Below, in pieces: positions 16,774 to 24,950 of a DNA stretch of 64,000 nt. The notes under the pieces were generated by a model, which was not told the origin of the DNA, did no database searches, and worked only from the letters and a program-made list of their open reading frames with translations. This stretch comes from Ignavibacteria bacterium. GTDB taxonomy: Bacteria; Bacteroidota; Ignavibacteria; Tepidaquicellales; Tepidaquicellaceae. How positions within the stretch are numbered: position 1 is the first letter of the stretch; each line of letters starts with the position of its first letter. The position numbers were made by a program, and so were the translations under genes. Location of the stretch: positions 620,001 through 684,000 of the forward strand of contig DATAJP010000003.1 in assembly GCA_036262055.1 (NCBI GenBank). Reading direction: 5' to 3'.

Positions 16774-19689
16774 ATGTTTAATAAAATCCTAAAAATGAGA
16801 TTTTTGCACGAAAAAGAACTGAAAAACAAGCCACGAATTAACACAAATTCTTCTGAAGTAGCTACTATTAACCAAATTAAGGAAGTCATTCCCGCGCAGG
16901 CGGGAATCCCAGTTTTTTTTATAATAGTTCTTACATTATTTTTCTCTAACATTTCATTCGCTCAACAAAACATCAATGATGTTTTCGAAAAAACCCTCTC
17001 CTACCGCGGACTTATAAAAGAAGATTTCACTTTCCCGATTAATTTCGAAGAACCTTCTCCCACCAACAACTCAAAATTAATTTTACCGCTCGTAAAAGAC
17101 TTGATGATAAATCCTTTGAAGTCAGAGGAAGTATTGAACAAAATTTCAGTTAACCAGCAATATGAACAAGAATATGATATTGCAGAACTAATAAATTTAT
17201 TTGCTTTTAATGATAATCGATTGGTTGTGAGAACAGGAAGTATTTTAAGAACTTATTCTGAAATCTATAATTATTTAATCAAGCTTTTAAATTTTGATTA
17301 CCATTATAAAAATGATAGATTTAAAGAATTGGGTGAAACTTCTTCAAATTTTCTTCTCGCTAATTATCAAAAAATTCTTTCAGATGATGAAGGAGGAAAT
17401 TCAAATGATATATTTGAGTTTAATCGTAACAGAGATTCATCTTGGTCTTTGACCAAAAGAATTTATGATGTCTTAAGTATATTCGATAAAGAAAGAACAT
17501 TGTCCCAGCCCGCTGAGAATTTAATTACAATACGAGAGATTAGAAATTTTTTTAAAGGTTTAGATGATTTAGGAAAGTTTAAAGAGTTTCTTGAAGAATG
17601 CAAACTTGAGAATAGTTATTTCAAAATTGTAATCGGTAGTTTTGAAAATGAAACTCACAAATTTGATGCTTCAGAAAAGATTATAATGGTTATAGATTTT
17701 GGTGGCAGCGATACTTATGAATTAAATAAAAACGTCAAATATATCCTCGACCTCGGTGGGAATGATACTTATGAGTCCGACAAAGACGGATGCGTTGCTT
17801 CGGCGTTTTTTGATAACTCATTTATATATGATAAATCGGGTGATGATAAATATATCGGAAAGAATTTCTCTGTAGGAGCGGCAATTTGCGGAATGGCTGG
17901 AATAATCGATGAAGAAGGAAATGATTTTTACTCAGGACAGACTTTCACACAAGGCGCAGGATTGTTTGGTGTTGGGTTTATTCTTGATAATAACGGTAAT
18001 GATATTTACAACGGCATTTCTTACTCGCAGGGTTTTTCTATGACTCAGGGAATCGGAATGCTCATCGACAACAAAGGTAACGATTCTTATTTGATTGACT
18101 CGCGTTCGCTTGATGTTACGCGATACAGCGATCATTATATTTCCATGAATCAGGGTTTCTCATACGGTCTTCGACCGTTTTATGCGGGTGGTATCGGACT
18201 GCTTCTCGATAATGAAGGCAATGATATTTATAACTCCGATATTTTCGGACAAGGAAGTGCTTACTGGTATGCGCTTGGAATTTTAATGGACAAAAACGGC
18301 AATGATAAATATAACGGCTATCAATACTCGCAAGGTGGAGGAATTCATTTTGCGGTCGGCTTGCTGAAGGATTATAACGGAACGGATTTTTATTCTACTA
18401 ATGGAGTCTCGCAGGGCTGCGGGCATGATGTCGGATTTGGAATGCTTCATGATGTTGCAGGCGATGATAATTATTCTGCAATAGGACTCTCGCAAGGCGC
18501 AGGAAACGCAAACGGCATTGGTGTATTCATTGATGAAAACGGGTCGGATGGTTATTTGAATCGCACACCGTCGAATACGCGTGGTTACGGAAATTACCGC
18601 CGTGATTACGGAAGCTTGGGAGTTTTTCTCGATGCCTCGGGAACGGATTTTTATTCAATGCCCGGTCAGGACAGCACGGTAATATCAGGTTCGACCTATG
18701 GAATAAGCGATGATTATTTTTTGCAGAACTTACAAGAACCGCTAACAACGAATAGTCAAACTCAAAATTCCGGCAATTCCCTATCACCTGATTTAAACAA
18801 AGATTATTCACAAGATGAATTATTCATAATGGCAAAAACCATCGAACCCATGTTTGCAGAGTATCAGAAATACGGATTTAATAAGCTTATTCGGGATAGC
18901 ACAAACACTGCGAGATATATTTTGAAATATCTCGGAAGCAGTGACCATCGTGATTTGCTTGTGCTGACAAATCTTGTGCAGAAAATCGGCTACTCAATGG
19001 CAATGGTTTTCAAAGATGAAATAAATAAATACCTGAACGGACAAAATAATTTAAACAGATTTGAGCTCGCTTATATATGCGGATTAATCGGCTTCACACG
19101 AAATGCAGAGTTAAAAAATGAGTTGCTCCAACTTACATTTGATAACAGCGACAGGGTTATATCCGAAGCAATAAATGCTTTAGGAAAAATCGACTATGAT
19201 AAAAACGATACTCAATTCATTGAAGACGTATCAATCAGATTTTCTGAAATTGTCGATGTCGGAACCCTGAACAAAGGCATGCTAAAAAATATCGCGTTCG
19301 CTATTAATAATTATTATTCCCAAACTAACTTTAATACACTTTTGAATTTAGCAGCATATGATTACTATGGAATACGTTTCAACGCTGCCGACGCATTGAA
19401 AAAATATGCGAGTGATTATTACAATGATTTATCAACCGGAATCAATTCAACGAATATAGTTTTTGTTCAACAGGCATTGCTGAACGGCTTTCAAAATTTA
19501 GATGATAATTTATTTATGAATTTTGTAAATGCAAATAAAGAAAATTTATTACTGACAGATGCAATGAAAATTACAACAGCTCAAATTATCCTTCTCAAAT
19601 CCAAATCAAGCTCAAATCCCGGCTTTCTGAATTGGGGGATTACTTTAATTAAAGAGATTGAAGCTTCTACAAATTTAAAAATCCGCTAA
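16774..19689 (+). CDS. Exported protein with G-x-D-x-Y repeats and C-terminal HEAT-like repeats
   Basis: The 971-residue product matches no family I can name. Residues ~46-65 (PVFFIIVLTLFFSNISFAQQ) are a signal-peptide core with a cleavage-like FAQ. Residues ~300-630 hold about ten units of ~33 residues, each with D-x-x-G-[NDST]-D-x-Y followed by a YSQG-x-G stretch and hydrophobic strands, suggesting a beta solenoid with acidic, perhaps calcium-binding turns. Residues ~690-960 are helical and HEAT-like (DRVISEAINALGKI; YGIRFNAADALKKYA). Oddly, codons 38-46 (VIPAQAGIP) are the translation of a palindromic repeat that also occurs between genes, so the repeat separates the ATG from the signal peptide. 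The true start is uncertain: no in-frame ATG lies between the repeat and the hydrophobic core. Confidence 0.75.
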   Translation: MFNKILKMRFLHEKELKNKPRINTNSSEVATINQIKEVIPAQAGIPVFFIIVLTLFFSNISFAQQNINDVFEKTLSYRGLIKEDFTFPINFEEPSPTNNSKLILPLVKDLMINPLKSEEVLNKISVNQQYEQEYDIAELINLFAFNDNRLVVRTGSILRTYSEIYNYLIKLLNFDYHYKNDRFKELGETSSNFLLANYQKILSDDEGGNSNDIFEFNRNRDSSWSLTKRIYDVLSIFDKERTLSQPAENLITIREIRNFFKGLDDLGKFKEFLEECKLENSYFKIVIGSFENETHKFDASEKIIMVIDFGGSDTYELNKNVKYILDLGGNDTYESDKDGCVASAFFDNSFIYDKSGDDKYIGKNFSVGAAICGMAGIIDEEGNDFYSGQTFTQGAGLFGVGFILDNNGNDIYNGISYSQGFSMTQGIGMLIDNKGNDSYLIDSRSLDVTRYSDHYISMNQGFSYGLRPFYAGGIGLLLDNEGNDIYNSDIFGQGSAYWYALGILMDKNGNDKYNGYQYSQGGGIHFAVGLLKDYNGTDFYSTNGVSQGCGHDVGFGMLHDVAGDDNYSAIGLSQGAGNANGIGVFIDENGSDGYLNRTPSNTRGYGNYRRDYGSLGVFLDASGTDFYSMPGQDSTVISGSTYGISDDYFLQNLQEPLTTNSQTQNSGNSLSPDLNKDYSQDELFIMAKTIEPMFAEYQKYGFNKLIRDSTNTARYILKYLGSSDHRDLLVLTNLVQKIGYSMAMVFKDEINKYLNGQNNLNRFELAYICGLIGFTRNAELKNELLQLTFDNSDRVISEAINALGKIDYDKNDTQFIEDVSIRFSEIVDVGTLNKGMLKNIAFAINNYYSQTNFNTLLNLAAYDYYGIRFNAADALKKYASDYYNDLSTGINSTNIVFVQQALLNGFQNLDDNLFMNFVNANKENLLLTDAMKITTAQIILLKSKSSSNPGFLNWGITLIKEIEASTNLKIR
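16882..16913. repeat. Palindromic repeat (GTCATTCCCGCG family) inside a coding region
   Basis: All 32 bases from GAAGTCATT to CCCAGT are identical to the reverse complement of 44431-44462. The arms ATTCCCGC(G) and GCGGGAAT form the palindrome. Here the repeat is in frame with the 971-residue protein and encodes EVIPAQAGIPV just upstream of its signal-peptide core. Confidence 0.85.
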
Positions 19690-19800
19690 TGGGATTCTTA
19701 ACTTAATTCAGAATGGTACATTTTTATAATGCAAGTTCTTCATTGAATTTCCTGTCTTAAAAAACTAATTTCACTCTCAAATCAAACCAAGGAGTAAAGA

Positions 19801-20472
19801 ATGAAATTTTTATCTAAAAATTTTGCTTATCTCTTAGTTCTCACCGTTTTAATGATTTTTGCTTCCGGCTGCGTTAACGTTGACCAAAAGACAGTAATAA
19901 ACAACGATGGAACCGGAAACATTACATTACATTACTGGACAAAAAATTCAAATCTCAGCATGGGAGATGAAGTCGGCGGATTTGCTTTTGCCGATTCCAA
20001 AGTCCGCGAAAATTATTCTTCCGGAAACACGGAAGTTACAGATGTTAAAATCGAGAAAAATGATGTGGACTCTACTTCTCATGTAAATGTTAATCTTAAG
20101 TTCAAAGATTTCAATAAGCTCAGTGAAGCAAAAGCTTACTCAAAAGTTACTCCTGTGTGGACAAAAGGCGACAATGGAATGACTTTCAGTTACACGATTG
20201 CAAAAGATACTGCTAACGCCGGCAACATGGGAATGAGCGAATATAAGCTCACCTACGCATTTGAATTCCCCGGTGATGTTCTCGAAACTAACGGCAGAAA
20301 AGACGGCTCTAACAAAGTTGTATGGGAAAAAACCGTTGCTGATTTAAAAGATGATTTAGTGTTTACCGCAACAGTAAAGGGCGGAGGAAAAGGATGCGGA
20401 TTATTCGGAATCGAGCTTCCGATTGTGATTTTATTAGGTTCAGTTTTAGCATATAGAAGATTTAAAAAATAA
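19801..20472 (+). CDS. Lipoprotein with a C-terminal Cys-Gly/hydrophobic/basic anchor
   Basis: A 223-residue lipoprotein. The signal peptide ends in the lipobox FASGC, so Cys24 is likely lipidated. The body (VNVDQKTVINNDGTGNITLHYW...) resembles LppM/DUF3153-like bacterial lipoproteins in its opening strand pattern, but I cannot assign it firmly. The C terminus is notable: GGGKGCGLFG, a hydrophobic stretch (IELPIVILLGSVLAY) and RRFKK, the tripartite layout of CTERM-type sorting tags, with a Cys as in MYXO-CTERM. It would thus have lipid attachment at one end and a processed or membrane-bound tail at the other. A good ribosome-binding site (AAGGAG, 19789-19794) and a strong terminator bracket this single-gene unit. 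Confidence 0.7.
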   Translation: MKFLSKNFAYLLVLTVLMIFASGCVNVDQKTVINNDGTGNITLHYWTKNSNLSMGDEVGGFAFADSKVRENYSSGNTEVTDVKIEKNDVDSTSHVNVNLKFKDFNKLSEAKAYSKVTPVWTKGDNGMTFSYTIAKDTANAGNMGMSEYKLTYAFEFPGDVLETNGRKDGSNKVVWEKTVADLKDDLVFTATVKGGGKGCGLFGIELPIVILLGSVLAYRRFKK

Positions 20473-20489
20473 GAATTTTTACAATCTTT

Positions 20490-20519
20490 AAATCCCCCCT
20501 TTCTGAGGGGGGATTTTTC
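20490..20519. terminator. Strong Rho-independent terminator
   Basis: AAATCCCCCCT and AGGGGGGATTT form an 11-bp stem with a 5-base loop, followed by T5. It lies 18 bases after the lipoprotein stop. The A/T flanks also allow function in the opposite direction. Confidence 0.9.
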
Positions 20520-20591
20520 TGTTTGTTTTAATTCGATTAGGAAACCTTTCTAAATTGAAGATAAAACGATATTTGGGTATATTTATAATTG

Positions 20592-21773
20592 ATGAAAAAA
20601 CATACCTTAATATCGTTTTTTTTACTCACCTTTTTTATAACAAGTCATAATACATCATTTTCATCAGACTCAACTGCTGAAACCCAAATAGATAACTTTA
20701 TTTCAAACGGGGTTATGAGCAGTGTCTTTCCCGGCGGACAGCTTTTAATTGCGAAAAGCGGAATTGTTATTTACGATAAAGTCTTTGGAAGTTATACATA
20801 TGATGAAAACAGTCCGCATGTAACCAAATCAACTTTATATGATTTGGCTTCTCTGACAAAAGTCGTTGCTACAACCCCTGCAATTATGAAGCTTTATGAA
20901 ATGAAAAAACTTGATGTAAATGATAAGGTTGCAGGTTACATTCCCGAATTTGCGAACAACGGAAAGGAAGATATTACGATAAAGAATTTGCTTTTGCATA
21001 ACTCTGGTTTGAAAGCATGGATTCCTTTTTATCAAACTTGTTCAGGGAAAGAAGATGTTTTAAATACAATTTATAATATTTCGTTGGATTATACTCCCGA
21101 AACCAAAACTGTTTATAGCGACTTGAATGCAGTTTTACTTGGAGAAATAGTTGAAAGAGTTTCCGGGAAAAGTCTGGAAGAATTCTGCAGAGAATATATT
21201 TTTAAAGAGCTTGATATGCAAAACACTGGATTTAATCTTAACTCAACCCAGAAAGGTTTAGCTGCTCCAACTGAGAATGATGTTTATTGGAGAAAGAAAC
21301 AATTGCAGGGTGAAGTTCATGATGAATGCGCTTATTTAATGGGCGGAGTTTCAGGCAACGCAGGCTTGTTTTCAAATGCAGAGGATTTGTATAAATATAT
21401 GAATATGTTGATTAAGCGCGGTGAATATTATAACCCTCACAGTAATCGTTTAGTCATCGAAGAAATGTTTAAGCCTGAAACCGTGGATTTATTCACAACA
21501 AGATTTTCAAATTTTTCCTATTATAATTCCCGCGCTCTTGGCTGGGACACAAAACCTGAACCTAAGGGTTCGACACGCACACAATGCGGTGAGATGATGT
21601 CAGAGAACTGTTTCGGACATACCGGATATACAGGCACAAGCATATGGTATGATAAAGACAGAGAGCTTCTGATTATTTTTTTAACTAATCGAGTTTATCC
21701 GACGAGAGATAACACTGCAATGAGGGACTTTCGTCCGGATTTGCATAATAAGATAATTGAATTATATAACTAA
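20592..21773 (+). CDS. Beta-lactamase-family serine hydrolase (class C/AmpC-like fold)
   Basis: A 393-residue exported penicillin-binding/beta-lactamase-like hydrolase. The signal peptide is MKKHTLISFFLLTFFITSHNTSFS. Motifs: nucleophile SLTK in LASLTKVVATT, the second element YSDLN (Tyr as general base) and GHTGYTGT (third, HTG). These fit the 'serine hydrolase' group related to esterase EstB, D-aminopeptidases and beta-lactamase-like proteins; true penicillin hydrolysis is not implied. I use the ATG at 20592; a TTG sits directly before it. It begins a plus-strand run of metabolic genes, 14 bases before the P5C dehydrogenase gene, but no functional link is apparent. Confidence 0.87.
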   Translation: MKKHTLISFFLLTFFITSHNTSFSSDSTAETQIDNFISNGVMSSVFPGGQLLIAKSGIVIYDKVFGSYTYDENSPHVTKSTLYDLASLTKVVATTPAIMKLYEMKKLDVNDKVAGYIPEFANNGKEDITIKNLLLHNSGLKAWIPFYQTCSGKEDVLNTIYNISLDYTPETKTVYSDLNAVLLGEIVERVSGKSLEEFCREYIFKELDMQNTGFNLNSTQKGLAAPTENDVYWRKKQLQGEVHDECAYLMGGVSGNAGLFSNAEDLYKYMNMLIKRGEYYNPHSNRLVIEEMFKPETVDLFTTRFSNFSYYNSRALGWDTKPEPKGSTRTQCGEMMSENCFGHTGYTGTSIWYDKDRELLIIFLTNRVYPTRDNTAMRDFRPDLHNKIIELYN

Positions 21774-21787
21774 TTAAGAATACAAAA

Positions 21788-23344
21788 ATGTCGATACCAA
21801 AATTTAAGAATGAACCTTTTACGGATTTTTCGGAAAAGAAAAACAGAAAAGATTTTCAAAAAGCATTAGAAAAAGTTTCTTTGCGGTTCAATCAGGAATA
21901 TCCGATTGTAATCGGCGGAGAAAAAATTTATACTGATGAAAAATTAGCTGATAGAAACCCGTCTGATCCTGACCAGGTTATCGGAACGTTTCAAAAAGGA
22001 ACAACAGAACTTGCAATAAAAGCAATTGATACTGCCAATGAAGCTTTTAAAGCATGGAAAAGTGTTTCAGCGAAGAAAAGAGCTGAATACCTTTTTAAAG
22101 CGGCAAAAATAATGCGCAAAAGAAAACATGAATTTTCTGCAATGATGGTTTATGACGTAGGTAAAAACTGGGCTGAAGCCGATGGCGATACTGCAGAGGC
22201 AATTGATTTTATGGAGTATTATGCACGGGAGATTTTAAGATATTCAAAAGGATATGACCTTACGAAAATCAAAGGCGAAAAAAACGAAATCGAATATATC
22301 CCGCTTGGCGTTGGCGTTGTAATTCCGCCGTGGAATTTCCCTCTTGCGATTTTAGTGGGTATGACAACAGCTGCGATTGTTTCAGGCAATACTGTTGTAT
22401 TAAAGCCGTCAAGCGACTCACCTGCCATTGCGCAGATGTTTGTCGAGCTGATGGAAGAAATAAAACTTCCTGCAGGTGTTTTAAACTTCATAACCGGAAG
22501 CGGTGGTTCAATCGGTGATGTACTTGTTCAGCATCACTTAACGAGGTTCGTTTCTTTCACAGGTTCGATGGAAATCGGTTTGCGAATTAACGAGCTTGCA
22601 TCAAAAGCACAGCCGGGTCAAATCTGGATTAAACGTGTAGTTGCAGAAATGGGTGGCAAGGATTCTATTGTCGTTGATAAAGAGTTAAAAGATTTTGACG
22701 ATACAGTTAATGGAGTCGTTCAGGCAGCGTTTGGCTTCCAGGGACAAAAATGTTCTGCGTGTTCACGCGTGATTGTGGATGAAAGTATTTATGATGAATT
22801 TTGTGAGGCTCTTGTAGATAAAACAAGATTCATTAAAGTTGATGACGCAAAGGATAATCCTAATATGGGTCCTGTCATTAATCAGCGTTCAAAAAACAAA
22901 ATTCTTGATTACATAAAAAAAGCTGTTGACGAAGGCGGTGAGGTGATTTACGGCGGTAACGAGCTACCTAAATCAGGATATTTCATTGAACCAACGATAA
23001 TTAAAAACGTTGGTCCGACAGATACTATCGCTCAGGAAGAAATTTTCGGACCTGTGCTTGCTGTAATAAAATCTCCAGGCTTCGATGAAAGCATGAAGAT
23101 TGCAAACAATACCATGTTCGGATTGACAGGCGCTGTTTATACAAAGAGCAAAAAGAAGCTTGAAAGAGCTGCGAAAGATTTTCATGTAGGTAATTTGTAT
23201 CTTAATAGAAAATGTACAGGCGCATTGGTTGGAGTTCACCCATTCGGTGGATTTAATATGAGCGGAACAGATTCAAAAGCAGGCGGAAGAGATTATCTCG
23301 GATTGTTCCTACAGGCAAAAGTAGTTTCTGAGAAAGTAAAATAA
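21788..23344 (+). CDS. pruA: L-glutamate gamma-semialdehyde (1-pyrroline-5-carboxylate) dehydrogenase
   Basis: A 518-residue NAD-dependent aldehyde dehydrogenase that oxidises glutamate semialdehyde to glutamate in proline and arginine breakdown. Catalytic Cys322 is in FGFQGQKCSACSR, and the general base is Glu287 in VVAEMGGKDS, both in the RocA/PruA form. The N-terminal arm (DFSEKKNRKDFQKALEKV...YPIVIGGEKI) and PWNFPLAILVGM agree with the stand-alone Bacillus-type enzyme. Proline dehydrogenase is not in the window, so the first step must be encoded elsewhere. The gene lies between the serine hydrolase and a small lipoprotein with gaps of about 15 bases, suggesting cotranscription. Confidence 0.92.
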   Translation: MSIPKFKNEPFTDFSEKKNRKDFQKALEKVSLRFNQEYPIVIGGEKIYTDEKLADRNPSDPDQVIGTFQKGTTELAIKAIDTANEAFKAWKSVSAKKRAEYLFKAAKIMRKRKHEFSAMMVYDVGKNWAEADGDTAEAIDFMEYYAREILRYSKGYDLTKIKGEKNEIEYIPLGVGVVIPPWNFPLAILVGMTTAAIVSGNTVVLKPSSDSPAIAQMFVELMEEIKLPAGVLNFITGSGGSIGDVLVQHHLTRFVSFTGSMEIGLRINELASKAQPGQIWIKRVVAEMGGKDSIVVDKELKDFDDTVNGVVQAAFGFQGQKCSACSRVIVDESIYDEFCEALVDKTRFIKVDDAKDNPNMGPVINQRSKNKILDYIKKAVDEGGEVIYGGNELPKSGYFIEPTIIKNVGPTDTIAQEEIFGPVLAVIKSPGFDESMKIANNTMFGLTGAVYTKSKKKLERAAKDFHVGNLYLNRKCTGALVGVHPFGGFNMSGTDSKAGGRDYLGLFLQAKVVSEKVK

Positions 23345-23359
23345 AATTTAATCCAAATA

Positions 23360-23644
23360 ATGAAATCTAAAATCTTATTTTTAATAATAAGCGGTGTTCT
23401 TTGTGCGCAATTTTTCGGATGCAACAAAATTGCAGATAAGCTTAATGAAAAAGCAAACGAACAGATTGAAGAGCAATTGCAAAGAGTCGATTCATCTTTA
23501 AAGGCTTCTCAAAAAATGATTGACTCGATGAAGAGCCTTAACCAGATGGATTCAGTAGCTGTTAAACTTGATTCTGCAAGCAAGGAAATTGAAGCGCTTA
23601 TCAAGATGCAAGAACAAAAAATTAACGAACTTAAAAACAAATAA
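23360..23644 (+). CDS. Small coiled-coil lipoprotein
   Basis: A 94-residue protein with signal peptide and lipobox FFGC (Cys21), followed by an almost wholly helical, heptad-like chain (NEKANEQIEEQLQRVDSSLKASQKMIDSMKSL) ending in Lys/Glu. No known family is recognised. A short outer-membrane lipoprotein resembling Lpp-like spacers is a reasonable picture, but nothing shows attachment to peptidoglycan. Its TAA overlaps the sucC ATG by one base (TAATG), so translation of sucC is probably coupled to it, an unexpected partnership. Confidence 0.7.
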   Translation: MKSKILFLIISGVLCAQFFGCNKIADKLNEKANEQIEEQLQRVDSSLKASQKMIDSMKSLNQMDSVAVKLDSASKEIEALIKMQEQKINELKNK

Positions 23645-24879
23645 TGAAACTACACGAGTATCAGGCAAAACAGATTTTAAAATCTTACGGCGTTCCCGTA
23701 CAGGATGGTGTTGCAATTCAATCAAGCGAGCATTTCGATCGCGCAATTCAGGAGTTGCAGGACAAAGGAATTTCACAATTTGTAGTTAAGTCGCAAATTC
23801 ACGCGGGTGGAAGAGGAAAAGGAACTGTTTATCATAAGCACAATAGAAATGAAAAAGTCGTAGAGGGCGGTGTGAAATTTTTCGGAGGTGATGTTGACCG
23901 TGCAAAAGAATATGCAGGAAAAATTTTAGGCAATATTCTTGTAACTCACCAGACAGGACCTGAAGGAAAAGAAGTCCAGACTCTCTTCATCACTGAAGGA
24001 CTGGATTACAAGAAAGAACTATATCTTGGAATACTTCTCGATAGAAACGTTTCAAAAAATGTCATCATGGCATCTACCGAGGGCGGTGTTGAAATCGAAA
24101 AGGTTGCTGAAGAAACGCCCGAAAAAATTATTAAAGTATGGATTGAACCCGCACTTGGTTTAACTCAGTTTCAGGCAAGAGAGCTTGCATTCGGTCTCGG
24201 ACTTGAAGGTGATGCTTTCAAAAATTTCATAAAGTTTATTACAACTCTGTATAATGCTTATGAGCAAACCGACTCATCCTTAATGGAAATTAACCCTATG
24301 ATTATCACAAATGACGACAAAATCGTTGCGCTTGATGCAAAAGTTACGATTGATGACAATGCGTCTTACAGACATAAAGATTATATGGACTTACGTGACC
24401 TCAACGAAGAAGACCCGCTTGAGATTGAAGCTTCAAAATATAATCTGAATTACATTAAACTGGACGGTAACGTTGGCTGTATGGTGAACGGAGCCGGACT
24501 TGCAATGGCGACAATGGATTTGATTAAGCTTGCGGGTGGAGAGCCGGCAAACTTTTTGGACGTTGGAGGTACTGCTTCTGCAGAAACAGTTGAAAATGGT
24601 TTCAGAATTATTTTATCGGATAAAAACGTTAAAGCAATTTTGATTAACGTGTTCGGCGGTATTGTTCGTTGCGACAGAGTTGCAAACGGTGTTATTCAGG
24701 CAGCAAAAAATATTAACATCAGTGTTCCTGTTGTTGTTAGATTGCAGGGAACAAATGCAGTAGAAGCAAGAAAAATACTTGATGAATCAGGATTGAACTT
24801 GATTTCAGCCGATACTCTTCAGGATGCTGCGCAAAAAGTTACTGAAGCGCTTAGTGCTTCACAGCAAAATTATGTTTAG
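23644..24879 (+). CDS. sucC: Succinate-CoA ligase (ADP-forming) subunit beta
   Basis: A 411-residue TCA-cycle subunit that carries the nucleotide- and succinate-binding sites for the succinyl-CoA/succinate conversion with substrate-level ATP formation. It starts with MKLHEYQAKQILKSYGVPVQDG and has the ATP-grasp loop VKSQIHAGGRGKGT, the metal-site region SSLMEINPMIITND and the C-terminal NVFGGIVRCDRVANGV with GTNAVEARKIL, all standard for SucC. sucD, usually adjacent, is not present; the next gene is a GuaB/GuaC-type enzyme after a composite palindrome. Split sucC and sucD loci are known in related phyla. Confidence 0.96.
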   Translation: MKLHEYQAKQILKSYGVPVQDGVAIQSSEHFDRAIQELQDKGISQFVVKSQIHAGGRGKGTVYHKHNRNEKVVEGGVKFFGGDVDRAKEYAGKILGNILVTHQTGPEGKEVQTLFITEGLDYKKELYLGILLDRNVSKNVIMASTEGGVEIEKVAEETPEKIIKVWIEPALGLTQFQARELAFGLGLEGDAFKNFIKFITTLYNAYEQTDSSLMEINPMIITNDDKIVALDAKVTIDDNASYRHKDYMDLRDLNEEDPLEIEASKYNLNYIKLDGNVGCMVNGAGLAMATMDLIKLAGGEPANFLDVGGTASAETVENGFRIILSDKNVKAILINVFGGIVRCDRVANGVIQAAKNINISVPVVVRLQGTNAVEARKILDESGLNLISADTLQDAAQKVTEALSASQQNYV

Positions 24880-24886
24880 TTAAACT

Positions 24887-24938
24887 TTGTAGCCGAAAGC
24901 TTTAGCTTTCGTTCGAACCCTGAAGGGTTCGGCTACAA
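24887..24938. repeat. Composite palindrome (TTGTAGCCGAA family)
   Basis: The ends TTGTAGCCGAA and TTCGGCTACAA are inverted repeats. Between them lie two nested hairpins, GAAAGC/GCTTTC and GAACCC/GGGTTC, giving a cruciform-like 52-base unit. It shares TGTAGCCGAA and the GAACC...GGTTC hairpin with the repeat at 9975-9998. It lies between sucC and the GuaB-like gene and could slow or end transcription. Confidence 0.75.
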
Positions 24939-24950
24939 TAAAATAAGATT

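Noticed and set aside
17700-18670. Possible CRISPR or tandem DNA repeat
   Set aside because: The periodicity is in the protein; the DNA units differ and are coding, without identical spacers.
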